This document shows positions 1-7,792 of a stretch of 42,868 nucleotides of DNA, in pieces; within the stretch, counting starts at the first letter, position 1, and every line of letters starts with the position of its first letter. Both the position numbers and the translations under genes were made by a program. Origin of the DNA: Fimivicinus intestinavium (GTDB lineage: Bacteria; Bacillota; Clostridia; Oscillospirales; Acutalibacteraceae); NCBI GenBank assembly GCA_018715765.1, contig DVKY01000068.1, positions 1 through 42,868 of the forward strand, in the 5' to 3' direction. Under the pieces are notes generated by a model that ran no database searches, was not told the origin of the DNA, and saw only the letters and a list, made by a program, of their open reading frames with translations.

Positions 1-83
1 GCCTTCTTCTAAAAAGATTCTGTGTTGGATAAACAATTTTAAGGCTGAAAAAAATAGGAAATGCTTTATAATGAAATGCAGAA

Positions 84-98
84 GGGGCCGAAGGCCCC
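84..98. terminator. Short GC hairpin, terminator-like
   Basis: GGGGCC and GGCCCC are separated by a GAA loop. The hairpin lies in the gene-free left margin, about 40 bases before the first promoter. No T-run follows on either side, so it is only a weak terminator candidate for an unseen gene to the left. Nothing else was recognised in bases 1-135. Confidence 0.3.
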
Positions 99-135
99 CG
101 ATAAAATAACCTTTACCGTATCTTAACCATGATTT

Positions 136-144
136 TGGTATAAT
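136..144 (+). promoter_or_regulatory. Extended -10 promoter element of the kdpD-like operon
   Basis: TGGTATAAT is a perfect -10 hexamer (139-144) with an upstream TG at the extended position. No good -35 hexamer lies 16-18 bases upstream, as expected for an extended -10 promoter. It is 29 bases before the first start codon, leaving a short leader with the ribosome-binding site GGGAGG at 162-167. Confidence 0.55.
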
Positions 145-172
145 CCCTCCTTGGAAATGTTGGGAGGCAGCT

Positions 173-1237
173 ATGAAAAAAGCCCAAAGCCGTATGAAAA
201 ATATTTTGATACTGGTGCTGGTCCTGTCCATATCGTTTGGGGCGGTCATCCTGCTGCAGGAGCTGTGCAGCACGCAGGTATTGGCGCCGATGATCTATGT
301 CCTGGCAGTGTTTCTGGTGTCTTTGACCACCCGCGGGTATGTGTGGGGGATTGTTGCATCCCTGCTCAGTGTGCTCGCGGTTAATTTTGCCTTTACCTTC
401 CCTTTTTTTGAGTTTAATTTTTCGATACCGGAGAATCTGGTTTCAGCGCTTGCCATGCTCTTTGTGGCTGTCACAACAAGCACGCTGACGACACGGATCA
501 AAAATCAGGAGCGTATGCGCGCGGAGAGCGAAAAAGAGAAAGTACGCGCCAATTTGCTTCGTGCGGTTTCACATGACCTGCGCACGCCGTTGACGTCGAT
601 TTACGGCGCTTGCTCTACCATTCTGGAGAATTATGACCTGCTGACCAGAGAGCAAAAGCTGAAGCTGCTGCGTGAAACGCGCGAGGATTCGGAATGGTTG
701 ATCCGAATGGTGGAAAACCTGTTGTCTGTCACACGAATTGATGGGGCAAAGGTTTCTATTATCAAAACACCGACCGTTTTGGAGGAGCTCATTGATGCGG
801 TCCTCTTAAAATTTAAGAAGCGTTATCCGCAGCAGACGGTTGAGGTAGAAATTCCGGATCGCTTTATCAGTATCCCCATGGATGCGATGTTGATTGAGCA
901 GGTGCTCACCAATCTTTTGGAAAATGCCGTGTTCCATGCGAAAGGGATGACGCGGCTCTCGCTGCGCGTTTTCACGGCCGGGAGCCGGGCGGTCTTTGAA
1001 ATTGCAGATAACGGGTGCGGGATTCCGCATGAGAGGCTGGAGGCACTGCGGAAGGGATATGGAGAAAAGGGTGCTCTTCCAACGGACAGCAGCAAGCATA
1101 ATATGGGCATCGGCCTGTCTGTATGCGCTGCGATTATCAAGGCGCACGACGGGGAGCTCCAGGTGGAGAGCAGCGTAAATCAGGGTACAACGATCCGTTT
1201 TTCACTGGAGACGGAGGATACGGAAAATGAGCAATAA
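173..1237 (+). CDS. KdpD-like sensor histidine kinase, truncated form
   Basis: This 354-residue membrane histidine kinase resembles the C-terminal half of KdpD. About four hydrophobic segments (residues 9-105) match the KdpD-type DUF4118 membrane module. The dimerisation/phosphoacceptor box follows, SHDLRTPLTSIYG with His134, then an N-box (NLLENAV), a G1 box (DNGCGIP) and a G2 box (GIGLSV). The N-terminal KdpD domain and USP domain of full-length KdpD (about 900 residues) are absent. The start follows GGGAGG by five bases, and the stop overlaps the response regulator by 11 bases. With ktrBA directly downstream, it probably senses potassium or ionic state and drives Ktr rather than Kdp; that role is inferred from position. 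Confidence 0.85.
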   Translation: MKKAQSRMKNILILVLVLSISFGAVILLQELCSTQVLAPMIYVLAVFLVSLTTRGYVWGIVASLLSVLAVNFAFTFPFFEFNFSIPENLVSALAMLFVAVTTSTLTTRIKNQERMRAESEKEKVRANLLRAVSHDLRTPLTSIYGACSTILENYDLLTREQKLKLLRETREDSEWLIRMVENLLSVTRIDGAKVSIIKTPTVLEELIDAVLLKFKKRYPQQTVEVEIPDRFISIPMDAMLIEQVLTNLLENAVFHAKGMTRLSLRVFTAGSRAVFEIADNGCGIPHERLEALRKGYGEKGALPTDSSKHNMGIGLSVCAAIIKAHDGELQVESSVNQGTTIRFSLETEDTENEQ

Positions 1238-1934
1238 TAAATACAAAATTCTGATCATTGAGGATGAGGCGAATATTCGCAGCTTTGTCAAAATGATATT
1301 GGATACGAATGGCTATCAGGTTTTGACGGCGGAAACATGCGCCCAGGGAAACGCCATGTTCTTATCCCATACCCCGGATCTGGTGATCCTGGATTTAGGG
1401 CTGCCGGATCAGGATGGGCAGGAATTCATCAAGGCAGTTCGCACGGATTCCATCGTACCTATCATCGTTTTGTCGGCGCGGACTGCGGAGCAGGATAAAA
1501 TTGCCGCTCTGGATCTGGGTGCAAATGATTATATCGCAAAGCCGTTTGGCACGGGGGAGCTGATGGCGCGCGTGCGTGCGGCGCTGCGCAACAGCCGGCA
1601 CAGCGCGGCATCCGGCGCGCTCCCGGGGGGCACGTTTACGGCTGGGGGTCTCGTCATTGATTATGACCGCAGGCAGGTTTGCATCGACGGCCGGGAGGTG
1701 AAGCTGACACAGACGGAATACAATATTGTCGCCCTGCTTTCTGAGCATGCCGGCAAAGTGCTGACCTATGCCGCGATTGCCCGTGTGATTTGGGGCGGTC
1801 CGGATCCCGGCAGCACCAAAAAGCTGCAGGTCAACATGGCGAATATCCGCAAAAAGTTTGGCAGCCGGCCAGGGGAGAATCCCTATATCCTCAACGAGCT
1901 CGGCGTGGGCTACCGTATGATTGACGGCGAGTGA
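1227..1934 (+). CDS. KdpE-like OmpR-family response regulator
   Basis: This 235-residue protein has a receiver domain (residues 6-120) and a C-terminal winged-helix DNA-binding domain (about 135-232). The receiver shows the acidic pair E12-D13, phosphoacceptor D56 in LVILDLGLP, S83 and K105 in AKPFG. The C-terminal half has the OmpR/PhoB pattern (LTQTEYNIVALL, then VNMANIRKKFG and GVGYRM), closest in flavour to KdpE. Translation is coupled to the kinase by an 11-base overlap. It is expected to be phosphorylated by that kinase and to bind promoters of potassium-uptake genes, probably including its own operon. No kdpFABC genes are visible. Confidence 0.88.
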   Translation: MSNNKYKILIIEDEANIRSFVKMILDTNGYQVLTAETCAQGNAMFLSHTPDLVILDLGLPDQDGQEFIKAVRTDSIVPIIVLSARTAEQDKIAALDLGANDYIAKPFGTGELMARVRAALRNSRHSAASGALPGGTFTAGGLVIDYDRRQVCIDGREVKLTQTEYNIVALLSEHAGKVLTYAAIARVIWGGPDPGSTKKLQVNMANIRKKFGSRPGENPYILNELGVGYRMIDGE

Positions 1935-1979
1935 GCAAGGGCTGGGTGTTTGAGATTTGGTAAGAAGCGAGGCTATGCT

Positions 1980-3278
1980 ATGATTCAGCTGATTAAACGG
2001 CAATCCCCGGGGCGCATTATCGCACTGGGCTTTGCGCTAGTCATCCTGCTGGGCTCCGTGCTTCTGATGCTGCCGTGCAGCATTCAGGATGGCGTAACCG
2101 TGCGGTATATTGACGCATTGTATACCTCCACCAGCGCTGTCTGTGTAACGGGGCTGATCGCCATTGACGCAGGGGATACCTTTACGCCGCTTGGGCAGTT
2201 TTTTCTGGGTTCCTTAATCCAGATCGGAGGGCTCGGGGTAACGGCTGTAGGCGCGGGCATCATCCTGGCGATGGGGAAACGAGTGAACCTGAAGGGGAGA
2301 AACCTGATCCGCGAGGCCATGAACCTGGATTCCGGCAAGGGGATGGTCCGGTTTGTCAAAAGCATTTTTCTGACGACGCTGGTGTTCGAGCTTTCAGGCG
2401 CTGTTTTGAGCTTTACAGTGTTTATCCAGGATTATCCGCCGCTCAGGGCCGCAGGGATCAGTCTGTTCCACTCTGTGGCCGCATTTAACAATTCAGGCTT
2501 CGATATTTTAGGCAATCTTCAAAATATGATCCCTTATCGGGATAACGTGATGCTGAATCTGGTCACCTGCGGGCTGATCTTTTTTGGGGGAATCGGTTTC
2601 CTGGTGATTCAGGAGATATTGAAAAAGCGGTTTTGTTGGAGAAAATTCTCCATGCACACGAAGGTAGTGCTCTCCGTCAGTGTAGTTTTAATCGCAGCGG
2701 GCGCCGTTTTGATCAAGCTGACCGAGGATGTGACATGGCTCGGCGCTTTCTTTCACAGCGTATCCGCCAGAACAGCTGGCTTTTCCACCTATCCGCTCGG
2801 CACGTTTTCCACGCCCGGCCTGCTTGTGCTGACCGCTCTGATGTTTATTGGCGCTTCCCCCGGTTCGACCGGCGGAGGTATCAAAACAAGCACCTTTTTT
2901 GTGCTGCTGCAGGGCATCAAATCGGCCGCTACCAATGAGACGGAAAAGGGCTTTCATTATTCCATCCCGTCGGATGCTTTCCGCAAGGCGGCGGTGATTA
3001 CGCTGATTGCCCTGGGCGTCATCCTGACGGGGACCTATCTGATGGTGGTCATGGAGCCTGGTATTTCGCTGATGGATACGCTGTTTGAGGTTACCAGCGC
3101 CTTTGGTACGGTCGGGCTTTCCACGGGGATTACGCCGGGCCTTTCTGACGGCAGTAAGCTGCTGTCGGTTTTGATCATGTACATCGGGCGGCTTGGCCCG
3201 CTGACGATTGCCTCGCTCTGGCATTTTACCCAGGGGGAGCGGATTCGTTATCCAAACGGAAATATTGCAATTGGCTGA
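1980..3278 (+). CDS. ktrB: Potassium channel subunit KtrB (TrkH/KtrB family)
   Basis: This 432-residue integral membrane protein is the ion-conducting subunit of a Ktr potassium (or K/Na) uptake system. The four selectivity-loop repeats of the TrkH/TrkG/KtrB family are visible: TSAVCVTGL, FNNSGFD, SARTAGFST and SAFGTVGLS, each preceded by a hydrophobic helix. PGSTGGGIK before the last repeat is also family-typical. The start chosen is ATG 1980 behind GAAGCGAGG; an upstream TTG (1950) would add a charged stretch with no ribosome-binding site. The regulatory subunit KtrA follows 16 bases downstream. Confidence 0.93.
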   Translation: MIQLIKRQSPGRIIALGFALVILLGSVLLMLPCSIQDGVTVRYIDALYTSTSAVCVTGLIAIDAGDTFTPLGQFFLGSLIQIGGLGVTAVGAGIILAMGKRVNLKGRNLIREAMNLDSGKGMVRFVKSIFLTTLVFELSGAVLSFTVFIQDYPPLRAAGISLFHSVAAFNNSGFDILGNLQNMIPYRDNVMLNLVTCGLIFFGGIGFLVIQEILKKRFCWRKFSMHTKVVLSVSVVLIAAGAVLIKLTEDVTWLGAFFHSVSARTAGFSTYPLGTFSTPGLLVLTALMFIGASPGSTGGGIKTSTFFVLLQGIKSAATNETEKGFHYSIPSDAFRKAAVITLIALGVILTGTYLMVVMEPGISLMDTLFEVTSAFGTVGLSTGITPGLSDGSKLLSVLIMYIGRLGPLTIASLWHFTQGERIRYPNGNIAIG

Positions 3279-3294
3279 CAAGCAGGAGGTAGTT

Positions 3295-3975
3295 ATGTTT
3301 CATAAACCGAAGAAGGATAAAGCGATTTATGGCATTATAGGGTTGGGGCGGTTTGGCTACGCCCTGGCGATGGAGCTGGCGGATTCCGGCGCAGAGCTGC
3401 TTGTTTTGGACAAGAGCGAGGAGAAAATCCGCGAGTTCCGTGAGATCACAGAAAACGCAATGATTGTGAGAAGCCTGGATAAAAAATCCCTGATGGAAAC
3501 CGGCATTCAAAATTGCGATGTGGTGGTGGTATGCATTGGGGAGCAGATTGACACCTCAATCCTCACTACATTGAACCTGGTTGAGCTTGGGATTCCTCTG
3601 GTCGTGGCCAAGGCAAACAGCAGCGAGCATGGCAAAATATTGGCCAAGCTCGGCGCGGAGGTGGTCTATCCGGAGCGCGATATGGCCATCCGCCTGGCGC
3701 ACCGTCTGGAGACCTCTAAAATGCTGGATTTTATCCAGCTGAGCGAGCGGGTCAACATCTCCAAATTGATGATACCGGAAAAGATAGTGGGTAAAACGAT
3801 TTTAGAGGTGAATCTGCGCGGGCAGTTCGGGCTGAATATCATCGCCATTGAAAACAATGGGGAGGTCATTGAGAGCATTCACCCCGACTATGTATTTCGC
3901 AAGGGGGATATCATGTTTGTCTCCGGCAGCAAGGCCGGGTTGAATCATTTATCGGAATGGGCGGAAACAGTTTGA
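3295..3975 (+). CDS. ktrA: Potassium uptake regulatory subunit KtrA (RCK domains)
   Basis: This 226-residue cytoplasmic gating protein has an N-terminal RCK/Rossmann domain (GIIGLGRFG at about residues 13-21, for ATP/ADP or NAD binding) and a C-terminal RCK_C (TrkA_C) domain from about residue 140. KtrA rings gate KtrB. In Bacillota the RCK_C domain commonly binds c-di-AMP, which is family knowledge and not shown here. ATG 3295 sits five bases after AGGAGG (3284-3289). The stop codon overlaps the next start as TGATG, implying coupled translation with the DUF368 gene. Confidence 0.93.
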   Translation: MFHKPKKDKAIYGIIGLGRFGYALAMELADSGAELLVLDKSEEKIREFREITENAMIVRSLDKKSLMETGIQNCDVVVVCIGEQIDTSILTTLNLVELGIPLVVAKANSSEHGKILAKLGAEVVYPERDMAIRLAHRLETSKMLDFIQLSERVNISKLMIPEKIVGKTILEVNLRGQFGLNIIAIENNGEVIESIHPDYVFRKGDIMFVSGSKAGLNHLSEWAETV

Positions 3976-4817
3976 TGCAAAAGGGACGTCTGATCAAAAC
4001 AGGGATCAAGCAAAATATCGTGCGGCTGTTTCAGGGCGTCGTGGTCGGCTTTGGGGCGATCATGCCGGGGATCAGCGGCGGTACGCTGTGCGTGGCGTTT
4101 GGGATGTACCGCCCGCTGCTCGAGCTTTTGTCGCATCCGTTCAAAGCCATCCGTGCGCATTGGTTGAAGCTGTGCGTATTTCTGCTCGGGATAGGGGTCG
4201 GCTTTATCGGCCTGTCGGGGCTGGCCGGATGGCTGATGGAGCAAAACAGCCGGGCCGTCACCTGTGTGTTTATCGGCTTTATCCTTGGCACGATGCCGGA
4301 ATTGTGGCACAACGCGGGGAAAAAGGGGCGAAGGGGCTGCTCCTATCTGGCGATATGTATTGGCTTTGCCGCAATGTTAGGGGTGCTGCTGGCGCTCAGG
4401 CGAACATCTTCCGTCCAGATTGCGCCGGATCTATGGGGGTTCCTGTTCTGCGGGGTCATGTGGGGGATCAGCTTTGTAGTGCCCGGGCTGAGTTCATCCA
4501 CCATTCTGTTGTTTTTTGGGCTGTATCAGCCGATGCTGGAGGGGATCTCCCGGCTGTCGCTTCCGGTTTGTATCCCATTGGCAGTGGGCGCCGGCGCCTG
4601 CCTGCTGCTGCTTCCCAAAGCGGTTGACGCCGCATACCAAAAATGGTATTCCGGAATATCGCACGCCATCCTCGGGATTGTGGCGGCGAGCACGGTGATG
4701 ATTGTGCCATTTGGCCAGACCACTCCGCCGGAGTTGGCGCTTGAGATTGCCTGTGTGGCCGCCGGCGCCGTAGTTTCCTATGCCGCAGGCCGGGCCTGCG
4801 CGCGTTTGGAGCAATAA
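3975..4817 (+). CDS. DUF368 membrane protein, PopT-type undecaprenyl-phosphate translocase
   Basis: This 280-residue polytopic membrane protein has the two-fold repeated signature of DUF368: AIMPGISGGTL near residue 26 and FVVPGLSSSTI near residue 172, each starting a similar half followed by GMYRPL or GLYQPM. DUF368 proteins (PopT) have been described as undecaprenyl-phosphate translocases that recycle the lipid carrier for wall polymers to the cytoplasmic face. The start is ATG 3975, overlapping the ktrA stop as TGATG, with GGGCGGA upstream; ATG 3957 is possible but has no ribosome-binding site. Lying in a potassium operon is notable. A strong terminator follows. Confidence 0.85.
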   Translation: MQKGRLIKTGIKQNIVRLFQGVVVGFGAIMPGISGGTLCVAFGMYRPLLELLSHPFKAIRAHWLKLCVFLLGIGVGFIGLSGLAGWLMEQNSRAVTCVFIGFILGTMPELWHNAGKKGRRGCSYLAICIGFAAMLGVLLALRRTSSVQIAPDLWGFLFCGVMWGISFVVPGLSSSTILLFFGLYQPMLEGISRLSLPVCIPLAVGAGACLLLLPKAVDAAYQKWYSGISHAILGIVAASTVMIVPFGQTTPPELALEIACVAAGAVVSYAAGRACARLEQ

Positions 4818-4857
4818 AAAGGGAGGCCTGAATTGCGGGTGCGGATTATGGCGCTGA

Positions 4858-4902
4858 AAAAGGAGCAGAGAAAGGGGCGGCCCCTCCTTCTCTGCTCCTT
4901 TT
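4858..4902. terminator. Bidirectional intrinsic terminator
   Basis: A perfect 15-base inverted repeat (4858-4872 with 4888-4902) encloses a GC-rich loop that can itself fold (AGGGGC...GCCCCT). T-rich sequence follows on the plus strand, and the A-run on the left gives a T-run on the minus strand. It lies between the convergent ends of the DUF368 gene and the GxGYxYP lipoprotein gene, so it probably ends both transcripts. Confidence 0.9.
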
Positions 4903-4941
4903 GTTTTCCTTCGTTGTTGGATGTTTCTTCGGGCAGGGCCG

Positions 4942-6585
4942 TTAATGCGGCACATTTGCCCGCACCAGCTCGATGAGCTCCTCTGCGAACACAAGCTCCA
5001 CATCCTCATCCAGCAGGGAAACAAGCTCGTCCAGATCCGCCATTGTGGTGGACCATGGGTGGATGTTGATGTAGGAGTAGCCATTGGGCGAGTGGATATC
5101 CGCCGGGAGCGCGTTGATCTCTTCGGCGAATTGCGCAATCCACTCCTTGGTGGCGGTTTCCCCCTCCGTGTCAGAGGTGTACCAGAAGGATTTTCTGGCG
5201 CTGATGAAGGGCTTATCGCCGCACCAGAGGATTTCGCCGCCCAGCTCCTCATATTTATCGCCGATCTGCATGAGCGCACCGTTCATTTCGCTGCGCTGTG
5301 CATAGGCAGCCATCGCCCGTTTCAGCTTGCGCTTGGAGGTGCTGTTATCCAAAATGGCAAGGCCGCTGAGCCCCGCATCCTTCATAGCGGAGACGGAGGC
5401 ACCCACAAAATCCGCCAAGTATTCCTGCGGATATGCTGTGGGGTTGATATAGCCCGTGCCGGATACCCCGGCAATGAACCGGTCGTTTTCTGACGCCATG
5501 CCGTAAATATATCGCAGCACGGAGGGCGCAAGCTTTTGTAGCAGCGGCGGGGCTGTCCAGGTGAGCTTATAATCGTGAGAAGATGCCGCCCGGTCATAAA
5601 AATGATCGCGGAAGGGCAGCGTCGTTTCATACCACTGCACGTTATCGCCATCGCTCATCACCAGCGCAACATAGTGCTTGCTGCTATCCGCTGTGATTGT
5701 TTGCACCCTGCTGCGCTGCTCCACCGGCGTTTGTGTATCCCATCCAGTGAGAAAGCTCAGGTTGGTGCAGTGGTCTGAGGGGAGGACAAACAGCCCGTTT
5801 TCGCTGGCCTGCTCTACATAGCCCAATTCGTCCGCACTCCAGCCGAGCACGGGGGCGTTTTGCTTTGCCCAAGCAAAAACCCGATTGCGGAATTTGACCT
5901 CCGCCCGGTTTTCTTCATCCGTATAAAAGCAAAAGGCCTTCGCGGCGATGCCGTAATCACGCAGGGTAACAAGCTCCGGGGACTGATGAATGACAAGGTT
6001 GTTATTCAGCCTGCCCTGATACTCCTCAAATACGCTTTCTTGCGTAGCAATATATCGGCCTCCGTCTTTTTCTGTCAAGTCACGTTTGACCGTTAGCCCT
6101 GCCTGCTGCGCCTGCTCCTTCAGCTCAACGGGAACGGCGAGCCAGCCTTCCACACCCGATATGGTGGCCGCCATGTTCACAGTTGGATTGCTGCCATACT
6201 CAAACAGGACGCAGCCCTTCTCCGCAATGCTGTCCATGCAGGCGGCGACCAGCTCCCACACGGAGCAAAATTCCCGGCGCGTTATCTCGCTGTGCTCGCT
6301 GAGATAGCGCTCCAGATATACGATATTATCGCTATCCTTGATATAAATTTTGGCCTCGCTTTGGGCGGTGATGCCCTGCAGAGAGGTCAACATGATATAT
6401 TCGCTCTCTGTCAGTGCGGCCCGATCAATCAAAAAGATTTCATCTTGCGTTGCCTTTAAGGTGGGGAGCACTGCCAACTCCGCATCCTTTTGCGGCGCGG
6501 TGCAGGATGTAAGGCTCAATAACAGCGCGATAGCGGATGCGGCGGCCATCAGCCGTTTGGCAAGGGGAGTGCGCTTGCGTTTCAT
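4942..6585 (-). CDS. GxGYxYP-family lipoprotein (putative glycoside hydrolase)
   Basis: This 547-residue protein has a lipoprotein signal: basic N-terminus, hydrophobic stretch and a lipobox ending LLSLTSC with Cys28. The C-terminal half carries VALVMSDGDNVQW (306-318) and SGTGYINPTAYP (375-386), matching the motif that names the GxGYxYP family, a putative glycoside hydrolase with an N- and a C-terminal domain. Substrate is unknown. The start is ATG 6585 with AGAGG upstream; the open frame runs a further 128 codons upstream, but that is read-through antisense composition over rsuA. It is the last gene of the recJ-rel-crcB-rsuA run, 16 bases after the pseudouridine synthase. Confidence 0.75.
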   Translation of the reverse strand: MKRKRTPLAKRLMAAASAIALLLSLTSCTAPQKDAELAVLPTLKATQDEIFLIDRAALTESEYIMLTSLQGITAQSEAKIYIKDSDNIVYLERYLSEHSEITRREFCSVWELVAACMDSIAEKGCVLFEYGSNPTVNMAATISGVEGWLAVPVELKEQAQQAGLTVKRDLTEKDGGRYIATQESVFEEYQGRLNNNLVIHQSPELVTLRDYGIAAKAFCFYTDEENRAEVKFRNRVFAWAKQNAPVLGWSADELGYVEQASENGLFVLPSDHCTNLSFLTGWDTQTPVEQRSRVQTITADSSKHYVALVMSDGDNVQWYETTLPFRDHFYDRAASSHDYKLTWTAPPLLQKLAPSVLRYIYGMASENDRFIAGVSGTGYINPTAYPQEYLADFVGASVSAMKDAGLSGLAILDNSTSKRKLKRAMAAYAQRSEMNGALMQIGDKYEELGGEILWCGDKPFISARKSFWYTSDTEGETATKEWIAQFAEEINALPADIHSPNGYSYINIHPWSTTMADLDELVSLLDEDVELVFAEELIELVRANVPH

Positions 6586-6601
6586 GTTTTTACACCTCTT
6601 A

Positions 6602-7330
6602 TCAAAGTGTGGGTTCTTGCGTGATGCGCGCAAGCTCCTGCGCCGTGATTTGCCGGCACCCGCCCGGGCCGAGCGTTTCATCAAGCGGGAGATTGCCCAT
6701 TTTAATGCGGCGCAGGGCCGTGACCTCGTTGCCAAGGGCGGCGAACATCCGCCTGATCTGGTGATATTTTCCCTCTCGGAGCACCACCTCTGCCAGCGGC
6801 GTTTCGCCGCCCTCCAATATCCGCAGCCCGGCCTCCATGCAGCGAGTGCCGTCCGCCAGAACCACACCGGAGCGGAACGCCTTTGCAAGCGTTTCATCTG
6901 CCGGGCGGGCCAGCCGCGCAAGGTAGGTTTTGGGGATATGCTTTTTGGGCGAGAGGATGCGGTGGGCAAAATCGCCGTCGTTGGTGATTAATACAAAACC
7001 GGTGGTGTCCTTATCCAGCCGACCCGCGGGGAACAGCCCGCTCCGGCGAAGCTCTGCGGGAACAAGATCAACCACTGTTTTTTGCTTTGGATCCCGGCTG
7101 GCCGAGACAATCCCCTCCGGCTTATCCAGCATGAGATAAAGATATTTGGAAATGAGAAGAGGCTGGCCGGAAACCGTGACCCGATCCGCTTCCGGGTCGG
7201 CTTTTTGCCCGGCATCCCGCACGGGGGCGCCGTTGAGCACAACGGCGCCGCTTCTTATAAGCCTGCGCACATCGTTGCGCGAAAGCGCCCCCTGGGAGGC
7301 GATCAGCTTATCGATACGTTCCAGCGGCAT
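6602..7330 (-). CDS. 16S rRNA pseudouridine synthase, RsuA/RluB/E/F family
   Basis: This 242-residue enzyme isomerises a uridine in rRNA to pseudouridine. An S4 RNA-binding domain (residues 1-50, ERIDKLIASQG...VRRLIRSGAV) precedes the catalytic domain. The catalytic aspartate is D106 in PAGRLDKDTTGFVLITNDG, and the family C-terminal signature EGKYHQIRRMFAALGNEV is present. Length and layout fit RsuA; the exact target position cannot be told from sequence. ATG 7330 has a good AAAGGAG upstream. It is 62 bases after crcB and 16 bases before the lipoprotein. Confidence 0.9.
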   Translation of the reverse strand: MPLERIDKLIASQGALSRNDVRRLIRSGAVVLNGAPVRDAGQKADPEADRVTVSGQPLLISKYLYLMLDKPEGIVSASRDPKQKTVVDLVPAELRRSGLFPAGRLDKDTTGFVLITNDGDFAHRILSPKKHIPKTYLARLARPADETLAKAFRSGVVLADGTRCMEAGLRILEGGETPLAEVVLREGKYHQIRRMFAALGNEVTALRRIKMGNLPLDETLGPGGCRQITAQELARITQEPTL

Positions 7331-7392
7331 GGCGGCTCCTTTCTTAGGCGTGTGAAAAATGCGTATTGGTACGGGCAGGGGAGGAGCACGGG

Positions 7393-7773
7393 TTATTGAG
7401 CCGCCTGCTTTAAGAGCAGGCTTGCGGCGGCTTGGCCGGCACAAACCCCGCCTAGACATAGCAAAACGCTGAGCAATATGTAGAGCATGCCCAGAGCCTT
7501 GCTGCCGCTTTCCAGCAGGGAGACGGCCTCCAGCGAAAAGGTGGAAAACGTAGTAAACCCGCCGCAGACGCCCGTTTTCCAAAATAGAGATGGCAGCGCA
7601 GCTATTCTGCTGCGGGCCGCCGCGCCCGCGATAAATCCGATGGCAACCGCGCCGAGCAGATTGGTCAGCAGCGTCAGAAGCGGAAAATCCCCCCTCCAGG
7701 GCAGCAGACTGATCAGGTAGCGCAGGATAGCGCCCAGCGCGCCGCCCAATCCGACGGCAAGCAGCTTTTCCAT
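7393..7773 (-). CDS. crcB: Fluoride ion channel CrcB/Fluc
   Basis: This 126-residue, four-helix membrane protein exports fluoride as a dual-topology homodimer. GGALGAILRY near the N-terminus, Asn38 in LLTNLLGA and GGFTTFSTFSLE (71-82), which carries the conserved Phe and Thr/Ser track, are all family hallmarks. Only one copy is present, consistent with a homodimer. It starts 19 bases after the rel stop codon, so it is probably co-transcribed with rel; there is no room for a fluoride riboswitch immediately upstream. Confidence 0.93.
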   Translation of the reverse strand: MEKLLAVGLGGALGAILRYLISLLPWRGDFPLLTLLTNLLGAVAIGFIAGAAARSRIAALPSLFWKTGVCGGFTTFSTFSLEAVSLLESGSKALGMLYILLSVLLCLGGVCAGQAAASLLLKQAAQ

Positions 7774-7792
7774 TTTCGGTCCCCCATCAAAT

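Noticed and set aside
1..172. c-di-AMP (ydaO-type) riboswitch for the potassium operon
   Set aside because: The promoter leaves a leader of about 25 nt, and no conserved aptamer sequence is visible.
6586..6969. 128-codon upstream extension of the GxGYxYP lipoprotein gene
   Set aside because: It overlaps the rsuA-type gene in another frame, is Arg-rich and would bury the lipoprotein signal peptide.
7774..7792. Fluoride riboswitch upstream of crcB
   Set aside because: Only 19 bases separate crcB from rel, which is too short for the aptamer, and no matching sequence is seen.
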